From Pelobacter sp. UBA5610 (lineage in GTDB: Bacteria; Desulfobacterota; Desulfuromonadia; Desulfuromonadales; Syntrophotaleaceae), in NCBI GenBank assembly GCA_002424645.1, contig DIKU01000130.1, positions 10,948 to 32,724 on the forward strand: DNA of 21,777 nt, read 5' to 3'. Positions within the stretch are counted from its first letter, which is position 1. Every line of letters begins with the position of its first letter. A program made the translations under genes and the position numbers. This document shows positions 1 to 7,846 of this stretch, piece after piece. The notes beneath the pieces were generated by a model. That model did not search any database. It saw only the letters and a list, made by a program, of their open reading frames with translations, and was not told the origin of the DNA.

Positions 1-2907
1 CCGGTGCTGCGCGGCACCTCGCAAAACCCTGACGTGTATTTTCAGGGGAGGGAAACGGTGCATCGCTTCTATCTCACCACCCCGGACATCGTACAGCAGG
101 AGATGCAGAAATTCGCCGAACTCACCGGCCGCACATACAATCTGGTCGACTACGTCGGCTCTCCCGATGCCGAAAAAGTCATTATCCTGATGGGTTCCGG
201 CAGCGACACCGTTCATGAAACCGTGGATGCCATGAACGCGCGGGGTGAAAAAGTCGGCTTGCTCAAGGTTCGCCTGTATCGCCCCTTCCCCGCCGAAGCC
301 CTGTTGGCCGCCCTGCCCGCCACGGCGCGAAAAATTGCGGTTCTGGACCGTACCAAGGAACCCGGGTCCCTCGGCGAACCGCTGTACCTCGACGTTCGCG
401 GTGCCATCAGCGAGGCGATGCACGGGGCCACTCTGCCAATCATCGTCGGCGGCCGCTATGCCCTGGGCTCCAAAGAATTCACCCCGGCGATGGTCAAGGC
501 CGTGTTCGACAACCTGGATCAGGACACGCCCAAAAACCATTTCGTCGTCGGCATCGAGGACGACGTTTGCGGCACCAGTCTTCCCGTCGACAATGCCTAC
601 TGCAACGATGAAACCGGCATCTATTCTGCCATGTTCTATGGTCTTGCCTCCGATGGCACCGTAGGCGCCAACAAAAACTCCATCAAGATCATTGGGGACC
701 TCACGGATAACAATGTCCAGGCGTACTTTGTCTACGATTCCAAAAAGGCCGGCACGATAACGACCTCGCACCTTCGATTCGGCAAAAACACGCTGCGGTC
801 GCCGTATCTTATCAACAATGCCGACTTCATCGCCTGCCACAATTTCACCTTTTTGGAAAAGTGCGACATGCTGTCCAAGGCGAAACCGGGGGCGACTTTC
901 CTCCTGAACTCTCCGTTTGACACGAATGCGGTCTGGGGCCAGATGCCGCGTGAAGTGCAGCAGCAGATCATCGACAAAAAGCTGCGCCTGTTCGTCATCA
1001 ACGCCGTGGACATCGCCGAAAAGATCGGGCTGGGTGGACGCATCAATGTCATCATGCAGACCGCATTTTTCAAAATCACAGGCATCCTTCCCATGGATAA
1101 CGCCCTTGCAGCCATCAAAGATGCTATCCGGCAAACCTACGGAAAAGCCGGTGAAACTGTCGTCGACATGAACTGCCGGGCTGCCGATGCATCACTCGAC
1201 AATATCGCCGAAATCACCATCCCGGCCCAAGCAGACAGTTGCTTGAGCAAGCCGCCCCTGGTGGCGCCCGGCGCCCCGGCTTTCGTTCAAAACGTGGTTG
1301 CCACCATTATTGCCGGGCAGGGCGACAGCCTGCCGGTATCGAGCATGCCTGTGGACGGTACATTCCCTACCGCCACTTCCCGTTACGAAAAACGCAACAT
1401 TGCACTAGAGATTCCGGTATGGGAAGAACACCTCTGCGTTCAGTGCGGACTGTGCTCTTTCGTTTGCCCTCACGCAACCCTGCGTATGAAAATCTACGAT
1501 CCCGCCTATCTGGCGCAAGCACCGCCGGCATTCCGCTCTGCAGAAGCACGCGGGGGAGAATTTGACGGGAAAAAATTCACCCTGCAGGTAGCCCCAGAAG
1601 ATTGCGTCGGCTGCGGAATCTGCGTCGAGGTCTGCCCCGCCAAAGATCGTCAGGACCCTTCCCGCAAGGCTCTGAGCATGCAGTTCAGGATTCCCCTGCG
1701 CGACCAGGAAGCCACCAATTGGGACTTTTTTCTGGCCCTGCCCGAAACCGACCTGGGAACGGTCAAACGCGATACGCTCAAAGGCAGCCAGTTACTCAAA
1801 CCGCTGTTCGAATTCTCCGGCGCCTGTTCGGGGTGCGGGGAAACCCCTTACCTTAAGCTCATGTCGCAATTATTCGGCGACCGTGCCCTGATCGCCAACG
1901 CCACCGGCTGCACATCGATTTACGGTGGCAATCTGCCGACCACCCCCTGGGCGACCCGCGATGACGGACGGGGTCCGGCCTGGTCCAATTCCTTGTTCGA
2001 AGACACGGCGGAATTCGGTTTCGGGATGCGCCTGGCCGTGGACAAATTTACCGAGGCCGCGCGCGAAATGCTCGTCCAGCTCATTGACTGCAACTGTTCC
2101 GGGTGCCCCGCAGACAAAGATCTTTTGCAGGCCATCCTGCACGCCGACCAGTCATCCCAGGCCGGCATCGAAGAGCAACGCAGCCGTGTAGCGCAACTTA
2201 AAAAACTGCTTGCGAACTGCACCGATTCTTCGTCCAAGCGTCTGGCAACTCTTGCCGATTACCTTGTGAAAAAATCGGTCTGGTGCGTAGGCGGCGACGG
2301 CTGGGCTTACGATATCGGATACGGCGGTCTCGATCATGTCATCGCCACGGACAAAAACGTCAATTTACTGGTCCTCGATACGGAAGTCTATTCCAACACC
2401 GGCGGCCAGGCATCCAAGTCGACCCCGATGGGCGCGGTGGCACAGTTTGCTGCAGGCGGTAAAAATATGCCGAAAAAAGACCTGGGGCTGATGGCCATGT
2501 CGTACGGCACCGCCTATGTGGCGACCGTTTCCCTGGCAAACCCTGCCCAAACGATCAAGGCATTCATGGAAGCGGAAGCGTTTAACGGGCCGTCACTGAT
2601 CATTGCCTATTCCCACTGCATCGCACACGGCATCGATATGACCAAAGGCATCCAAAGCCAGAAAAAAGCCGTTGACTGCGGACACTGGCCTCTTTACCGC
2701 TACAACCCGGACCGCGCGACCGAGGGTAAAAATCCGCTGCAGCTCGACAGTAAAGCACCGAGCATTTCCTTCGAGGAATTTGCCGCCACCCAAAACCGCT
2801 TCCGGACGCTGCAAAAAGTCAACCCTGGGGCGGCAAAACAACTCATTGAGGGTGCGAACGCATGGACTCTGCGCCGGCGCGCCCTGTATGAAAAACTGGC
2901 CGATTAA
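1..2907 (+). CDS. nifJ: Pyruvate:ferredoxin (flavodoxin) oxidoreductase, C-terminal ~967 residues (5' end outside window)
   Basis: Oxidises pyruvate plus CoA to acetyl-CoA and CO2 with reduction of ferredoxin (or the reverse), in the cytoplasm. The frame is open to base 1, so the gene begins upstream; single-chain PORs are about 1,170-1,200 residues. Visible in order: the end of domain I/II (PDVYFQGRE, then VRLYRPFP), the gamma-type domain (GTSLPVDNA, DGTVGANK), a two-cluster ferredoxin domain (CxxCxxCxxxCP from base 1435 and again near base 1603), and the TPP domain. The TPP domain has GACSGCGETPY (Cys codons at 1825 and 1834), ATGC, GDGWAYDIG (about 2293) and a distal Cys in SHCIAHG, giving the four ligands of the proximal cluster. 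The tail ends soon after the TPP domain, without the extra C-terminal extension described for the Desulfovibrio africanus enzyme. A large hairpin follows 20 bases after the stop. Confidence 0.97.
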   Translation, partial: PVLRGTSQNPDVYFQGRETVHRFYLTTPDIVQQEMQKFAELTGRTYNLVDYVGSPDAEKVIILMGSGSDTVHETVDAMNARGEKVGLLKVRLYRPFPAEALLAALPATARKIAVLDRTKEPGSLGEPLYLDVRGAISEAMHGATLPIIVGGRYALGSKEFTPAMVKAVFDNLDQDTPKNHFVVGIEDDVCGTSLPVDNAYCNDETGIYSAMFYGLASDGTVGANKNSIKIIGDLTDNNVQAYFVYDSKKAGTITTSHLRFGKNTLRSPYLINNADFIACHNFTFLEKCDMLSKAKPGATFLLNSPFDTNAVWGQMPREVQQQIIDKKLRLFVINAVDIAEKIGLGGRINVIMQTAFFKITGILPMDNALAAIKDAIRQTYGKAGETVVDMNCRAADASLDNIAEITIPAQADSCLSKPPLVAPGAPAFVQNVVATIIAGQGDSLPVSSMPVDGTFPTATSRYEKRNIALEIPVWEEHLCVQCGLCSFVCPHATLRMKIYDPAYLAQAPPAFRSAEARGGEFDGKKFTLQVAPEDCVGCGICVEVCPAKDRQDPSRKALSMQFRIPLRDQEATNWDFFLALPETDLGTVKRDTLKGSQLLKPLFEFSGACSGCGETPYLKLMSQLFGDRALIANATGCTSIYGGNLPTTPWATRDDGRGPAWSNSLFEDTAEFGFGMRLAVDKFTEAAREMLVQLIDCNCSGCPADKDLLQAILHADQSSQAGIEEQRSRVAQLKKLLANCTDSSSKRLATLADYLVKKSVWCVGGDGWAYDIGYGGLDHVIATDKNVNLLVLDTEVYSNTGGQASKSTPMGAVAQFAAGGKNMPKKDLGLMAMSYGTAYVATVSLANPAQTIKAFMEAEAFNGPSLIIAYSHCIAHGIDMTKGIQSQKKAVDCGHWPLYRYNPDRATEGKNPLQLDSKAPSISFEEFAATQNRFRTLQKVNPGAAKQLIEGANAWTLRRRALYEKLAD

Positions 2908-2927
2908 GCCACGATGTCCTTTTCAAG

Positions 2928-2969
2928 TCGGCCATGCCGCACTGCAACACTTCGGTGCGGCATGGCCGA
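2928..2969 (+). terminator. Long perfect hairpin after nifJ (terminator-like, no U-tract)
   Basis: Bases 2928-2942 pair perfectly with 2955-2969 (15 bp, mostly G/C; arms begin TCGGCCATG and end CATGGCCGA) around a 12-base loop. It lies 20 bases after the nifJ stop and 49 bases before purE. The bases after it are not a T-run on either strand, so it is not a textbook intrinsic terminator. It could end or protect the nifJ transcript, or partly separate nifJ from purE. Confidence 0.6.
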
Positions 2970-3018
2970 AAGACGGAGACCTTGTTTATTTCCGACCAAT
3001 TGTCTTTCAGGAGATTTT

Positions 3019-3513
3019 ATGACCCCCAAAGTTCTGATTGTTATGGGCAGCGATTCAGACTGCCCGGTACTCGAAGAGACCGCCAAGATTCTCGAACAAT
3101 TCGACATTCCATATGAAATGCGCATAGCCTCGGCGCATCGTTCCCCTCGCAAAACCAGCGAGCTGGTAGAAGGTGCTGCCGCGCGCGGCATTCAGGTCAT
3201 CATTGCTGCGGCCGGCCTGGCGGCTCACCTGCCGGGCGTCGTCGCGGCAGGAACCATTCTGCCGGTCATCGGTGTGCCGATGGGCGGTGGTCCGCTGAAT
3301 GGCGTGGACGCACTTTACTCCATTGTACAGATGCCTGGCGGCATTCCGGTCGCCACCACCGCCATCGGCAAAGCCGGCGCTAAAAATGCGGCCCTCCTGG
3401 CGGCCCAGATTCTGGCCTTGAACGATGTCGAGCTGACGGGAAAACTCGTGGATTACCGGGAAAACATGGCTCGGGAAGTGGAAGAGAAAGATCAGAAACT
3501 GCAGCAACGCTGA
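3019..3513 (+). CDS. purE: N5-carboxyaminoimidazole ribonucleotide mutase (PurE, class I-like)
   Basis: Catalyses the carboxyl shift from N5-CAIR to CAIR in de novo purine synthesis. The protein has 164 residues, normal for bacterial PurE. Family motifs are present: GSDSD (10-14), SAHRSP (38-43, with the catalytic His 40), AAHLPG (68-73), then GVPMGG and YSIVQMPGGIPVAT. The residue before AAHLPG is Leu where Gly or Met is commoner. The frame is open upstream to 2914, but the start at 3019 is chosen because AGGAG lies 5 bases before it and PurE homology begins there. No purK or other purine gene is adjacent. The next gene starts 38 bases later with no terminator between, so it may share the transcript. 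Confidence 0.96.
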   Translation: MTPKVLIVMGSDSDCPVLEETAKILEQFDIPYEMRIASAHRSPRKTSELVEGAAARGIQVIIAAAGLAAHLPGVVAAGTILPVIGVPMGGGPLNGVDALYSIVQMPGGIPVATTAIGKAGAKNAALLAAQILALNDVELTGKLVDYRENMAREVEEKDQKLQQR

Positions 3514-3551
3514 ACTACGTACTAAGTCTATCGAACCTGGAAGGAAACACG

Positions 3552-4769
3552 ATGCCCACAGATAAAAACCTGGCCCCTATTGGATACATCCTCGCCGGAA
3601 TGGCGATTTTTGTCTGCATGGGAACAATCTATGCGTGGAGTGTTTTCAGGAAACCTCTGGAAGAAGTGTTTGGCATTGGGGCTACCGAGAGCGGCTGGCC
3701 CTACATGCTGTTTCTGTGTTTCTATGCGCTGACCATGCCCTTTGCCGGCAACTTGATCGAAAAATCGGGACCCAGGCGCACGACCATGCTGGGGGGATTG
3801 ATCCTTGCTTCAGGCTGGTTTGCTTCCGGATCGGCTACAACCATCACCACCCTGTCGATAACATACGGTGTGCTGGGCGGCATCGGTGTCGGGTTGATCT
3901 ACGGGGTTCCTCTGGCGGTGGCTGCCCGTTGGTTTCCGCAAAAAAAGGGGTTGGCCGTCGGAGTCACCCTCGCAGGGTTCGGGGTTTCACCGTTTATCAC
4001 GGCCCCCGTGGCACTTTATCTCATAGATCATTACGGAGTACTTGCTTCTTTCAGAATTTTCGGAGTCCTGTTCTTTTTATGTATCAGCCTGCTTGCATCT
4101 TTTCTTAAATTCCCTGAGGCAAACTCTAAAAATCAGGAGGCGACCGAAGGGTCAACGGCTCAGAATTCCCCGGGCTTTAATCCCATGCTGAAAGCCCGGG
4201 CATTCTACGGTCTCTGGTTCTGTTATGCCATTGGGACTTTTTCAGGGTTGATGGCTATTTCCGTGACAAGTCCGGTGGCCCAGGAAATTATCCGCCTTCA
4301 GCCTGAAAGGGCGGCTTTCGCAGTGTCGATCTTTGCCCTTTTCAACGCCCTGGGTCGACCCTTGTTTGGCACCATGACCGACAGATTCGGAACACGACCC
4401 ACAATAGCGCTTTCATTTATCCTGATTTTGATTGCTTCCGCGGCACTGTTGGTCGCAAACGCCGGAGATGTCTCCATTTATTTTGCCGCCTTTTCTCTGC
4501 TTTGGCTCACCCTCGGCGGCTGGCTGGCTATTGCGCCGGTATCGACTTCCAACCTGTTTGGCGCCTTGAACTACTGTCGGAATTACGGTTATGTATTCAC
4601 AGCTTATGGAGCTGGCGCCCTTGCCGGGGGCCTTACCTCTGGATTGGTCAAGGATCACTTCGGCAGTTACCAGTATGCTTTTTTTGTCACCGCCCTGCTC
4701 GCCATAATCGGGATTGCGATCAACCTGTCCGTCATGCCAAAAAAAACACCTCGATCCGCGCCAGCATAG
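3552..4769 (+). CDS. MFS transporter, oxalate/formate antiporter (OFA) family
   Basis: Inner-membrane major facilitator of 405 residues with about 12 hydrophobic segments split by a hydrophilic central loop near residues 190-210. The OFA hallmark GTIYAWSVFRKP sits at residues 24-35. MFS motif A-type loops appear near 66-82 (GNLIEKSGPRR) and again from 273 (GTMTDRFGTRP). OFA members exchange small carboxylates such as oxalate, formate or possibly pyruvate and lactate; the substrate cannot be read from the sequence. AAGGA lies 6 bases before the ATG at 3552. Its position between POR and KOR genes suggests an organic-acid carrier, but that is inference. By eye the gene is richer in A/T-ending codons than its neighbours, which may mean separate ancestry. 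Confidence 0.9.
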   Translation: MPTDKNLAPIGYILAGMAIFVCMGTIYAWSVFRKPLEEVFGIGATESGWPYMLFLCFYALTMPFAGNLIEKSGPRRTTMLGGLILASGWFASGSATTITTLSITYGVLGGIGVGLIYGVPLAVAARWFPQKKGLAVGVTLAGFGVSPFITAPVALYLIDHYGVLASFRIFGVLFFLCISLLASFLKFPEANSKNQEATEGSTAQNSPGFNPMLKARAFYGLWFCYAIGTFSGLMAISVTSPVAQEIIRLQPERAAFAVSIFALFNALGRPLFGTMTDRFGTRPTIALSFILILIASAALLVANAGDVSIYFAAFSLLWLTLGGWLAIAPVSTSNLFGALNYCRNYGYVFTAYGAGALAGGLTSGLVKDHFGSYQYAFFVTALLAIIGIAINLSVMPKKTPRSAPA

Positions 4770-4852
4770 TCCTGCGATAAATCTTACACACTGCCGGTTC
4801 GTCAGACCGAATGGACAAAGACCCCAGACATAGCCCCCGGGGAAATCGTCTC

Positions 4853-4939
4853 CTTGCCCCCTTACGGCAAGACCAAACCACGCCCCATCGATCATCATTG
4901 TTGCAGGCACCACATTGGGCAACAACAGGTTTTGGTCTT
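4853..4939 (+). other. Gene-free stretch with nested inverted repeats (possible structured RNA)
   Basis: The 296 bases from 4770 to 5065 hold no convincing gene. Within them, 4869-4877 (AAGACCAAA) pairs perfectly with 4931-4939 (TTTGGTCTT), and two further pairs (4878-4879 with 4928-4929) form across a one-base bulge. Inside this lies a second perfect 7-bp stem, 4898-4904 with 4919-4925 (TTGTTGC/GCAACAA), which can extend inward by CCA/TGG. A third hairpin, 4853-4858 with 4866-4871 (CTTGCC/GGCAAG), overlaps the left outer arm, so the two folds exclude each other. No known riboswitch class is recognised. It may be the 3' end of the MFS transcript or a separate small RNA. Confidence 0.4.
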
Positions 4940-4959
4940 ACCATAAAAAGGAAAAATAT

Positions 4960-4990
4960 TTGCATTTCATCGGTGCAAACATGTTAGAAT
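4960..4990 (+). promoter_or_regulatory. Extended -10 promoter for korDABC with overlapping inverted repeat
   Basis: TTGCAT (4960-4965) and TAGAAT (4985-4990) are 19 bases apart. The long spacer is offset by an extended -10 TG at 4982-4983. A perfect inverted repeat TTTGCA-N9-TGCAAA (4959-4979) covers the -35 hexamer and half the spacer, where a repressor or activator could bind. Transcription would start near 4997, about 70 bases before korD. Confidence 0.5.
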
Positions 4991-5065
4991 CACCGGTGGT
5001 TTTGTTAATGATCGGCCTGACAATGCCTCGCCGCATCGAAAAAGTCATATAAGGAGATTCCGGGA

Positions 5066-5257
5066 ATGAACACCCCACGATTAGAAATCATCGAACAATA
5101 CTGCAAGGGATGCAGTATTTGTGTGGAATTTTGTCCTACCAATGTATTGGAAATGGATGGCTTTCTGGTGAAAGCTATCCGACCGGATGCTTGTATCGGT
5201 TGCATGCAATGCGAATTGCGCTGTCCCGATTTTGCTATCAGAGTCCACAAGGATTGA
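5066..5257 (+). CDS. korD: 2-oxoacid:ferredoxin oxidoreductase, delta (2x[4Fe-4S] ferredoxin) subunit
   Basis: A 63-residue ferredoxin-like subunit that carries electrons from the KOR catalytic core to free ferredoxin. Two complete CxxCxxCxxxCP motifs are visible: Cys 13, 16, 19, 23 and Cys 43, 46, 49, 53, sufficient for two [4Fe-4S] clusters. AGGAG (5052-5056) lies 9 bases before the ATG. It opens a four-gene unit, followed 27 bases later by the alpha subunit. The subunit order D-A-B-C and the fused-domain layout match the four-subunit 2-oxoglutarate:ferredoxin oxidoreductases of anaerobes. A branched-chain 2-oxoacid (Vor) role cannot be excluded from this small subunit alone. Confidence 0.93.
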   Translation: MNTPRLEIIEQYCKGCSICVEFCPTNVLEMDGFLVKAIRPDACIGCMQCELRCPDFAIRVHKD

Positions 5258-5284
5258 ATCCTTTTCTTCAGGAGGTCTATCAAA

Positions 5285-6418
5285 GTGGCTAAAAAAGTTG
5301 CTTTATTGCAGGGGAACGAAGCCTGTGCCTACGGTGCTTTGTACGCAGGTTGCGATTTCTTCGGCGGTTATCCCATTACCCCATCGACAGAAGTGGCCGA
5401 GGTACTGGCCAAGGAACTGCCAAAGACCGGCGGTAAATTCATACAGATGGAAGATGAAATCGCCGCCATGGCGTCGGTGCTGGGCGCGGCCCTTACCGGA
5501 TCTAAAGCCCTGACGGCCAGCTCTGGCCCCGGCATTTCGCTCAAACAGGAACTCATCGGCTACGCCTGCATTGCCGAAATTCCCTGCGTCATCGTCAACG
5601 TCATGCGCGGCGGCCCGTCGACAGGCATGCCGACCGGTCCCAGCCAATCCGACATCATGCAGGCCCGTTGGGGCACCCATGGCGACCATGCCGCCATCGC
5701 CGTGGCGCCGGCATCGTGCCAGGAAATCTTTTCCGAAACGGTGCGGGCTTTTAATCTGGCCGAAACCTATCGCATGCCGGTCCAGGTCCTGCTGGACGAA
5801 ATCAACGGCCATATGCGCGAGCGCATCGAATTGCCGGAACCGGGTGAGCTGGAAATTCTCAACCGGCAGGCACCGCCCGTCTCTCCGGAGCAGTATCTGC
5901 CCTTTGACCCGAGTTTCGGGGACGTGCCACCACTGGCCGCTTTCGGTTCGGAATACCGTTTCCATATCACCGGTCTTAACAAGGCTGCCGACGGCTTTCC
6001 CACCACCAAGGCCCGCCTGGTTGATGCCGAGGAGCGCCGTCAGATTCGCAAAGTTGAAGCCAACCGGGACAAAATTGAGAAAAACGAAGAATATATGGTT
6101 GACGATGCCGAAATTCTGATCGTGGCCATCGGCACCATCAGCCGCTCGGCCCGTCACGCGGTGAATGAATTGCGCAAACAGGGCCAAAAGGTCGGACTTT
6201 TCCGCCCCATCACCCTGTGGCCGTTCCCCGAAAGGCGTATCGCCGAACTGGCCGGACAGGTCAAGGCCATCATTGTACCTGAAATGAACCTGGGACAGAT
6301 GATCCTTGAGGTGGAACGCGTCACCAAAGGCGCTTGCGACCTGCATGGCATTGGCCGGGTTGATGGGGAACCGATCTCCCCCTCTCAGATCATGGATAAA
6401 GTCAAGGAGGTCTGCTAG
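5285..6418 (+). CDS. korA: 2-oxoglutarate:ferredoxin oxidoreductase, alpha subunit
   Basis: Alpha subunit (377 residues) of the enzyme that converts 2-oxoglutarate plus CoA to succinyl-CoA and CO2 with reduced ferredoxin, or runs in reverse. The N-terminal pyrimidine-binding domain carries GGYPITPSTE (27-36), typical of KorA/VorA-type proteins, then QMEDEIAAMASVLGAALTG, and SSGPGISLKQE. A central linker is followed by a C-terminal domain with LFRPITLWPFPE. The start is a GTG at 5285, supported by AGGAGGT at 5270-5276, 8 bases upstream. The stop is 2 bases before the korB start, so translation is probably coupled. Substrate preference (2-oxoglutarate or branched-chain 2-oxoacids) is assigned from subunit layout and is less sure than the family. 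Confidence 0.93.
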   Translation: MAKKVALLQGNEACAYGALYAGCDFFGGYPITPSTEVAEVLAKELPKTGGKFIQMEDEIAAMASVLGAALTGSKALTASSGPGISLKQELIGYACIAEIPCVIVNVMRGGPSTGMPTGPSQSDIMQARWGTHGDHAAIAVAPASCQEIFSETVRAFNLAETYRMPVQVLLDEINGHMRERIELPEPGELEILNRQAPPVSPEQYLPFDPSFGDVPPLAAFGSEYRFHITGLNKAADGFPTTKARLVDAEERRQIRKVEANRDKIEKNEEYMVDDAEILIVAIGTISRSARHAVNELRKQGQKVGLFRPITLWPFPERRIAELAGQVKAIIVPEMNLGQMILEVERVTKGACDLHGIGRVDGEPISPSQIMDKVKEVC

Positions 6419-6420
6419 TC

Positions 6421-7236
6421 ATGGCATTCGATTACGACAAATACCTGCGCCCCGGAAAACTGCCGCATATCTGGTGTCCGGGATGCGGCCACGGCATCGT
6501 CTTCAAGGGACTGTTACGCGCCATCGACGCCTGCGAACTGGAAAAAAACCGCACCGCCATCGTCTCGGGCATAGGCTGTGCCAGCCGCTTACCCGGTTAT
6601 GTCGATTTCAACACCCTGCACACCGCCCACGGTCGCGCAGCGGCCTTTGCCACCGGCATCAAGATGGCTCAACCCGATATGAACGTGTTGGTGGTCGGTG
6701 GTGACGGCGATGGCGTAGCCATCGGCGGCAACCACTTTATCCACGCCTGCCGGCGTAATATCGATATGACCTATGTCATCCTGAACAACTTTATCTACGG
6801 CATGACCGGCGGTCAGTTCAGCCCCTGCACCCCCACCGGCGACAAAGCCTCGACCACACCCTACGGCAACCCCGATCCGACCTTCGATATCAGCAAGCTG
6901 GCGATTGGAGCCGGCGCGACTTTTGTCGCCCGCACCACCGCGTATCACGCCACGCAGATCGACAAACTCATTGCCGAAGGCATCCGGCATAAGGGCATGG
7001 CGATCATCGAGGTTCTCGACGATTGCCCGACAACCTACGGTCGCCGGAACAAGTTCCGCTCGGTGGTCGACATGATGAAGCGATTCAAGGAGCTGGCGGT
7101 GCCCGTGGCCAAAGCGGCCACCATGTCCAAAGAAGAACTGGAGGGCAAAATCGTCACCGGCATTCTGCATCGGGAAGAGCGCCCGGAATATTGCGAGCAA
7201 TATGCCGAGGTCGTGAAGCGTGCCCAGAATCTCTGA
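6421..7236 (+). CDS. korB: 2-oxoglutarate:ferredoxin oxidoreductase, beta (TPP) subunit
   Basis: TPP-binding catalytic subunit of 271 residues. CPGCGH (19-24) begins the domain. Cys 19, 22, 53 and 202 are placed as the four ligands of the single [4Fe-4S] cluster known in OFOR beta subunits. The TPP/Mg2+ site is GGDGDG (93-98) followed by N122-N123. GMTGGQFSPCTPTG (127-140) is also characteristic. The Shine-Dalgarno AAGGAGGT (6404-6411) is inside the end of korA, 9 bases before the ATG, which is consistent with translational coupling. korC starts 14 bases after the stop. Confidence 0.95.
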   Translation: MAFDYDKYLRPGKLPHIWCPGCGHGIVFKGLLRAIDACELEKNRTAIVSGIGCASRLPGYVDFNTLHTAHGRAAAFATGIKMAQPDMNVLVVGGDGDGVAIGGNHFIHACRRNIDMTYVILNNFIYGMTGGQFSPCTPTGDKASTTPYGNPDPTFDISKLAIGAGATFVARTTAYHATQIDKLIAEGIRHKGMAIIEVLDDCPTTYGRRNKFRSVVDMMKRFKELAVPVAKAATMSKEELEGKIVTGILHREERPEYCEQYAEVVKRAQNL

Positions 7237-7250
7237 TCCAAGGAGCAACC

Positions 7251-7799
7251 ATGTCAAAACGCTATGAAATAAGGTTTTCCGGAGCCGGCGGACAGGGGCT
7301 CATCACCGCCGGGATTATCCTGGCTGAAGCAGCGTCCATCGTCGAAGACCAGTACGCCGTGCAGTCCCAGAGCTACGGACCCGAAGCCCGGGGGGGAGCC
7401 TCCAAATCAGAGGTTATTATTTCAGATGGCCCCATCGATTATCCCAAGGCAACCCTGGTAGACGCCTGCCTGGCCCTGACCCAGGAAGCAGCCGATAAGT
7501 ATGTCGACACGATCAAACCGGGCGGCCTGCTGCTGCTCGATACCGACTTTGTTAAAAAGCCGCCCGCGGGCGACTTCAAAATCTACCGTTTTCCGATTAT
7601 CAACACGGCAAAAAACGACGTCGGTCGCGCCATTGTCGCCAACGTTGTCGCTCTTGGCGCCATGGTTGCCCTGACCGGTATCGTCAAACGTGAATCCGGA
7701 GAAAAAGCCGTATTGAGTCGGGTTCCGGAAGCCTTCGTGGAACTTAACAAAAAGGCCTATAACACCGGCTATGAACGGGTCAAGGCCTTGCTCGACTGA
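7251..7799 (+). CDS. korC: 2-oxoglutarate:ferredoxin oxidoreductase, gamma subunit
   Basis: Gamma subunit of 182 residues that completes the KOR complex and contributes to CoA binding. The family motifs SGAGGQG (10-16) and SYGPEARGGASKSEVI (41-56) are clear, and it ends with the expected helical segment. AAGGAG (7240-7245) lies 5 bases before the ATG at 7251. The frame is open far upstream into korB, but homology starts at 7251. It is the last gene of korDABC; a strong hairpin follows 16 bases after the stop. Confidence 0.95.
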   Translation: MSKRYEIRFSGAGGQGLITAGIILAEAASIVEDQYAVQSQSYGPEARGGASKSEVIISDGPIDYPKATLVDACLALTQEAADKYVDTIKPGGLLLLDTDFVKKPPAGDFKIYRFPIINTAKNDVGRAIVANVVALGAMVALTGIVKRESGEKAVLSRVPEAFVELNKKAYNTGYERVKALLD

Positions 7800-7815
7800 G
7801 GCTGGCAGATTACAG

Positions 7816-7846
7816 AAGCGGGGACTGTATGGTCCCCGCTTTATTT
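7816..7846. terminator. Intrinsic terminator between convergent korC and fbp
   Basis: A 10-bp perfect stem, 7816-7825 (AAGCGGGGAC) with 7832-7841 (GTCCCCGCTT), has a 6-base loop and continues into TTTATTTA on the plus strand. It ends korDABC. It also sits right after the fbp stop on the minus strand, where the following bases are less T-rich, so its action in that direction is less certain. Confidence 0.85.

Noticed and set aside
2914..3018. N-terminal extension of purE from an upstream start
   Set aside because: It would cross the 15-bp hairpin and lacks PurE homology; the start at 3019 has a good ribosome site.
4413..4925. 170-codon minus-strand open frame running into the gene-free stretch
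   Set aside because: Most of it is opposite the MFS gene, and the part outside shows no motif or ribosome site, so it does not explain the 4770-5065 stretch.
5303..6346. 347-codon open frame on the minus strand
   Set aside because: It lies wholly opposite korA. It has a shadow composition (long runs of Gly, His, Asp, Phe) and no ribosome site or family resemblance; it results from codon bias in korA.
6589..7257. 222-codon minus-strand open frame
   Set aside because: Antisense to korB with no recognisable protein features.
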